A DNA stretch of 7,341 nt from the NCBI GenBank assembly GCA_964392465.1, contig CAYMPC010000049.1, positions 1 to 7,341 of the forward strand, written 5' to 3'. The notes beneath the pieces were generated by a model that worked only from the letters and a program-made list of their open reading frames with translations, had not been told where the DNA came from and ran no database searches. Below, in pieces: positions 6,301 to 7,341 of the stretch. The stretch's first letter is position 1, and every line of letters starts with the position of its first letter. This DNA comes from JAAXVZ01 sp964392465 (GTDB lineage Archaea; Nanobdellota; Nanobdellia; Woesearchaeales; GW2011-AR15). The position numbers were made by a program, and so were the translations under genes.

Positions 6301-7317
6301 TATGAATATAATATGCGTCTTAGAAGTATCTATGAAAATGCTTATCTTTCTTGGTTTTATTTTGATATCTCTGGTGTTGATGTTAGTAGAAAAGATGATG
6401 GCTTATCGGGAGATAAAGCTACATATAGAGATATAAATAAATGGGTTTCTTTTTCTTATGAAGAAAGAAAGGAAGAATACTATAAAGCATATGACGAACT
6501 AGTAACAAGATTAACAGAAGGATTCGATCCAGATAAAGACACTTTTTGGTGTTTAACTGATGAAGGGTGGGGTATTAATTTTGGTACTTGTGCTTTAAGT
6601 TCAGGTGGTAGTCTACCCAGCTATGGAGGCACTCTTCCAAATTATGAGTCTGGCAATATTTTGATTCCAATTCATATTAAATATGCAAAAACAGAAATTG
6701 ATGATAAGTTGCTTCCAACATATTATAACATGATTTCTTTTGTTAATGAGTATGAAGCTATTTATAATAGATATTTAAGTGATACAGATATATCCAATGA
6801 TAGAGATAGTGAACTTTTAGACAAAAAAGAGTTCTTTGAAAAAAAGGCAGAACTTGGTGAAGGATGGTTTGAAAAAGAAGATCTTAGAAAGTGGTTTGAG
6901 ATAAGTGAAGAAATAATAGATAGAGGTTTGATAACAGACAGTTCAATGGCAATAAAAGGAGTTGAAGATATTAATCTTGCAGGGGATGGAGATACCTTCC
7001 CTGATGATGTTATACCTCTTAATTCATGGGGTATACAATTGTATGCAAATTTAGAGGAAGGAACAGATCCAAATTATTGCTATCAAGCTTATGACCCAAA
7101 GATCCAAGCAATTATTAATACATTAAGTGTTTCGTCAATGTTTTTGGATGACGTAGTAGGTGCTTTATTTGCTGCTGGATGTGGTTTAACTGGTGTTGGC
7201 GCAACTATGGTTACAGTTTGCTACAAAGTAGGTGCTGCTGCTTTTAATTTAATTTCTGCACATACAATACAGGAACTGCAGAAACTAAGAAAGTGGCCAA
7301 AGAGAGGAGATGTGTAG
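3376..7317 (+). CDS. Giant prepilin-like, Cys-rich surface protein with TPR-like hairpin, 1313 aa
   Basis: The start M-K-K-K-A-I-A-L-S-T is followed by a helix at about 9-30, again a class III signal-like N-terminus. Regions in order: I-K-A-L-I-C-S-I-N-A (about 70-80); an acidic stretch rich in E/D/V (about 126-147); a Cys-rich region with 16 cysteines (155-307); weakly hydrophobic helices (about 360-377, 393-410, 666-680); HGVNTMVL (689-696) and R-F-Y-L-A-S-P-C (732-739), followed by E-A-D-L; a TPR-like hairpin (833-866); Cys pairs 928/945 and 1059/1072; a GGSLPSY-GGTLPNY linker (1077-1090); and a Gly/Ala-rich hydrophobic C-terminal segment (about 1255-1297) with two cysteines, ending in a basic tail. 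The start is fixed by an AGAGGG site and a 4-base ATGA overlap. I associate the N-terminal and RFYLASPC segments with very long uncharacterised DPANN proteins, from memory only. A large structural, adhesive or tip subunit is inferred; no catalytic motif is seen. Confidence 0.93.
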   Translation: MKKKAIALSTVIILILALFVVGIGYNVIMVLKDVGEEGIDTLWPEEGNFSPFKFGPKTAREINVDNSIKALICSINAITYFDSIYEAEKDNGHMEEIKREDFFNTHYSSANFWENSCGNIVPTSLDELDESEVIVVDEVEGEGEVEISSNNGQKCYDAYGFCVYREYAPSGPGNMYFYKDAKYNAEDITTCPQETPYCQMVCPLEIRSTCKPDETPVKHCGSGWGYGDNIQYCMKNGYYCQQDCKDGCLEEGGKVYCEENKLDIETMIKTNAEQARIFGSVDCTGGKQYGGSCVKCSYDYNPPYFKCYVNNFNLPQSGFEDKSFLENWVAGIGDPEYVVYYEAFPQGEEAYWQVDYGSMTPLALYGGAVASIILPVNPNLITKAVNIKSVGLKAVLAETTIGSLVSFGVRQAKLFKQNLFFLKIKNKDLVFKLQLMQDAMDNFGGKLNPFKEFGELDSTEFLPIYRKYIDDAGKISDETALFTEMADEVNRQWVKTYTGTLTPAELSTQSGTYSQIFLDEAIKPTLASNIDIAAARIARTFDIPLATFFGKGKLSEEALNTYLDTAVKRSEDIQTIFKSGFLNKNVDQLAYFNKLSSGLDMTLDSNVKFGAQIDEIIKSLEKTNRVNDVANFLFTKTPLRVPADLAKFEYKLARIGLTPFNTKNRWATLLLITWMADLIESENDKFLPHGVNTMVLRSPSMFGYGYEYDLESATPYTIIIKNEGTDKNGYKRFYLASPCEADLEVSKVNFYQTLSAKTFWGETAGADNIMKYDIYNFGSGYSIVNKGTLAYAQPPSPVKVQEKISDSPDYLTIITTLKNIDSSFSSINGNTDLALIFSIGTKRFDSGEIEKALNIFMILAKYYPYSYETIRPANNTNVYIDGILSNPELFLKIDPVTLKEIAFEELTTKEERARFFAPLMKDTGEFDCISYDTYLNFDPGPGMTCEERLANYLTVDTHLPQYVFNRNGNNFYQLIYEYNMRLRSIYENAYLSWFYFDISGVDVSRKDDGLSGDKATYRDINKWVSFSYEERKEEYYKAYDELVTRLTEGFDPDKDTFWCLTDEGWGINFGTCALSSGGSLPSYGGTLPNYESGNILIPIHIKYAKTEIDDKLLPTYYNMISFVNEYEAIYNRYLSDTDISNDRDSELLDKKEFFEKKAELGEGWFEKEDLRKWFEISEEIIDRGLITDSSMAIKGVEDINLAGDGDTFPDDVIPLNSWGIQLYANLEEGTDPNYCYQAYDPKIQAIINTLSVSSMFLDDVVGALFAAGCGLTGVGATMVTVCYKVGAAAFNLISAHTIQELQKLRKWPKRGDV

Positions 7318-7341
7318 TATATTATAAAGGATAATCTCAAT

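Noticed and set aside
7318..7341. AT-rich tail resembling a TATA box (tattataaa) or a terminator
   Set aside because: There is no T-run or hairpin, no BRE-like element and no following gene in view, so neither reading can be supported.

Overview
The window looks like a piece of an AT-rich archaeal genome, most probably from a small-genome DPANN-type lineage (Woesearchaeota/Pacearchaeota-like). This is inferred from three things. The codon use is strongly A/T-biased, with many AGA/ATA codons. The only good promoter-like sites are archaeal BRE+TATA elements (GAAAG-AA-TTTTAAAT on the minus strand, CAAAA-CA-TATATAAA on the plus strand). The proteins are short, membrane-anchored and class III signal peptide (archaeal prepilin)-like, a type I associate with such genomes. 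No taxonomic marker gene is present, so the assignment stays provisional.

Layout: two divergent, tightly packed gene sets flank a short intergenic region (about 1863-1997). To the left, on the minus strand, are four consecutive genes: 1862-1398, 1405-875, 887-435, and a gene starting at 433 that runs off the left edge. They overlap or nearly touch, and each is preceded by a GAGG-type ribosome binding site. To the right, on the plus strand, are four genes: a ~50-residue membrane microprotein (start uncertain, end 2150), a 362-residue Cys-containing protein (2143-3231), a 48-residue membrane microprotein (3233-3379) and a 1313-residue protein (3376-7317). These also overlap or nearly touch. Almost every base is coding, and no stretch over 300 bases lacks a gene. 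No RNA gene, mobile element or CRISPR array was seen. The last 24 bases (7318-7341) after the large gene are AT-rich and show no recognisable terminator or gene.

How the genes fit together: all eight products share one plan. Each has a very short N-terminal segment, usually basic and ending in K-K-G, K-K-A or K-R-G, then a single long hydrophobic helix. Six of them then have a polar domain expected to face outward, most often with paired cysteines. This is the architecture of archaeal type IV prepilins and minor pilins. The best inference is that the divergent pair of operons encodes the subunits of one cell-surface, pilus-like or pseudopilus-like assembly: many different anchored subunits, two helix-only subunits, and one giant subunit with a Cys-rich region and a TPR-like hairpin. 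No secretion ATPase, TadC/ArlJ-type membrane platform or prepilin peptidase lies in the window, so the assembly machinery would have to be elsewhere. None of the genes has a name I can honestly assign. The function of the set is not established by the sequence, and it is the most interesting content here.
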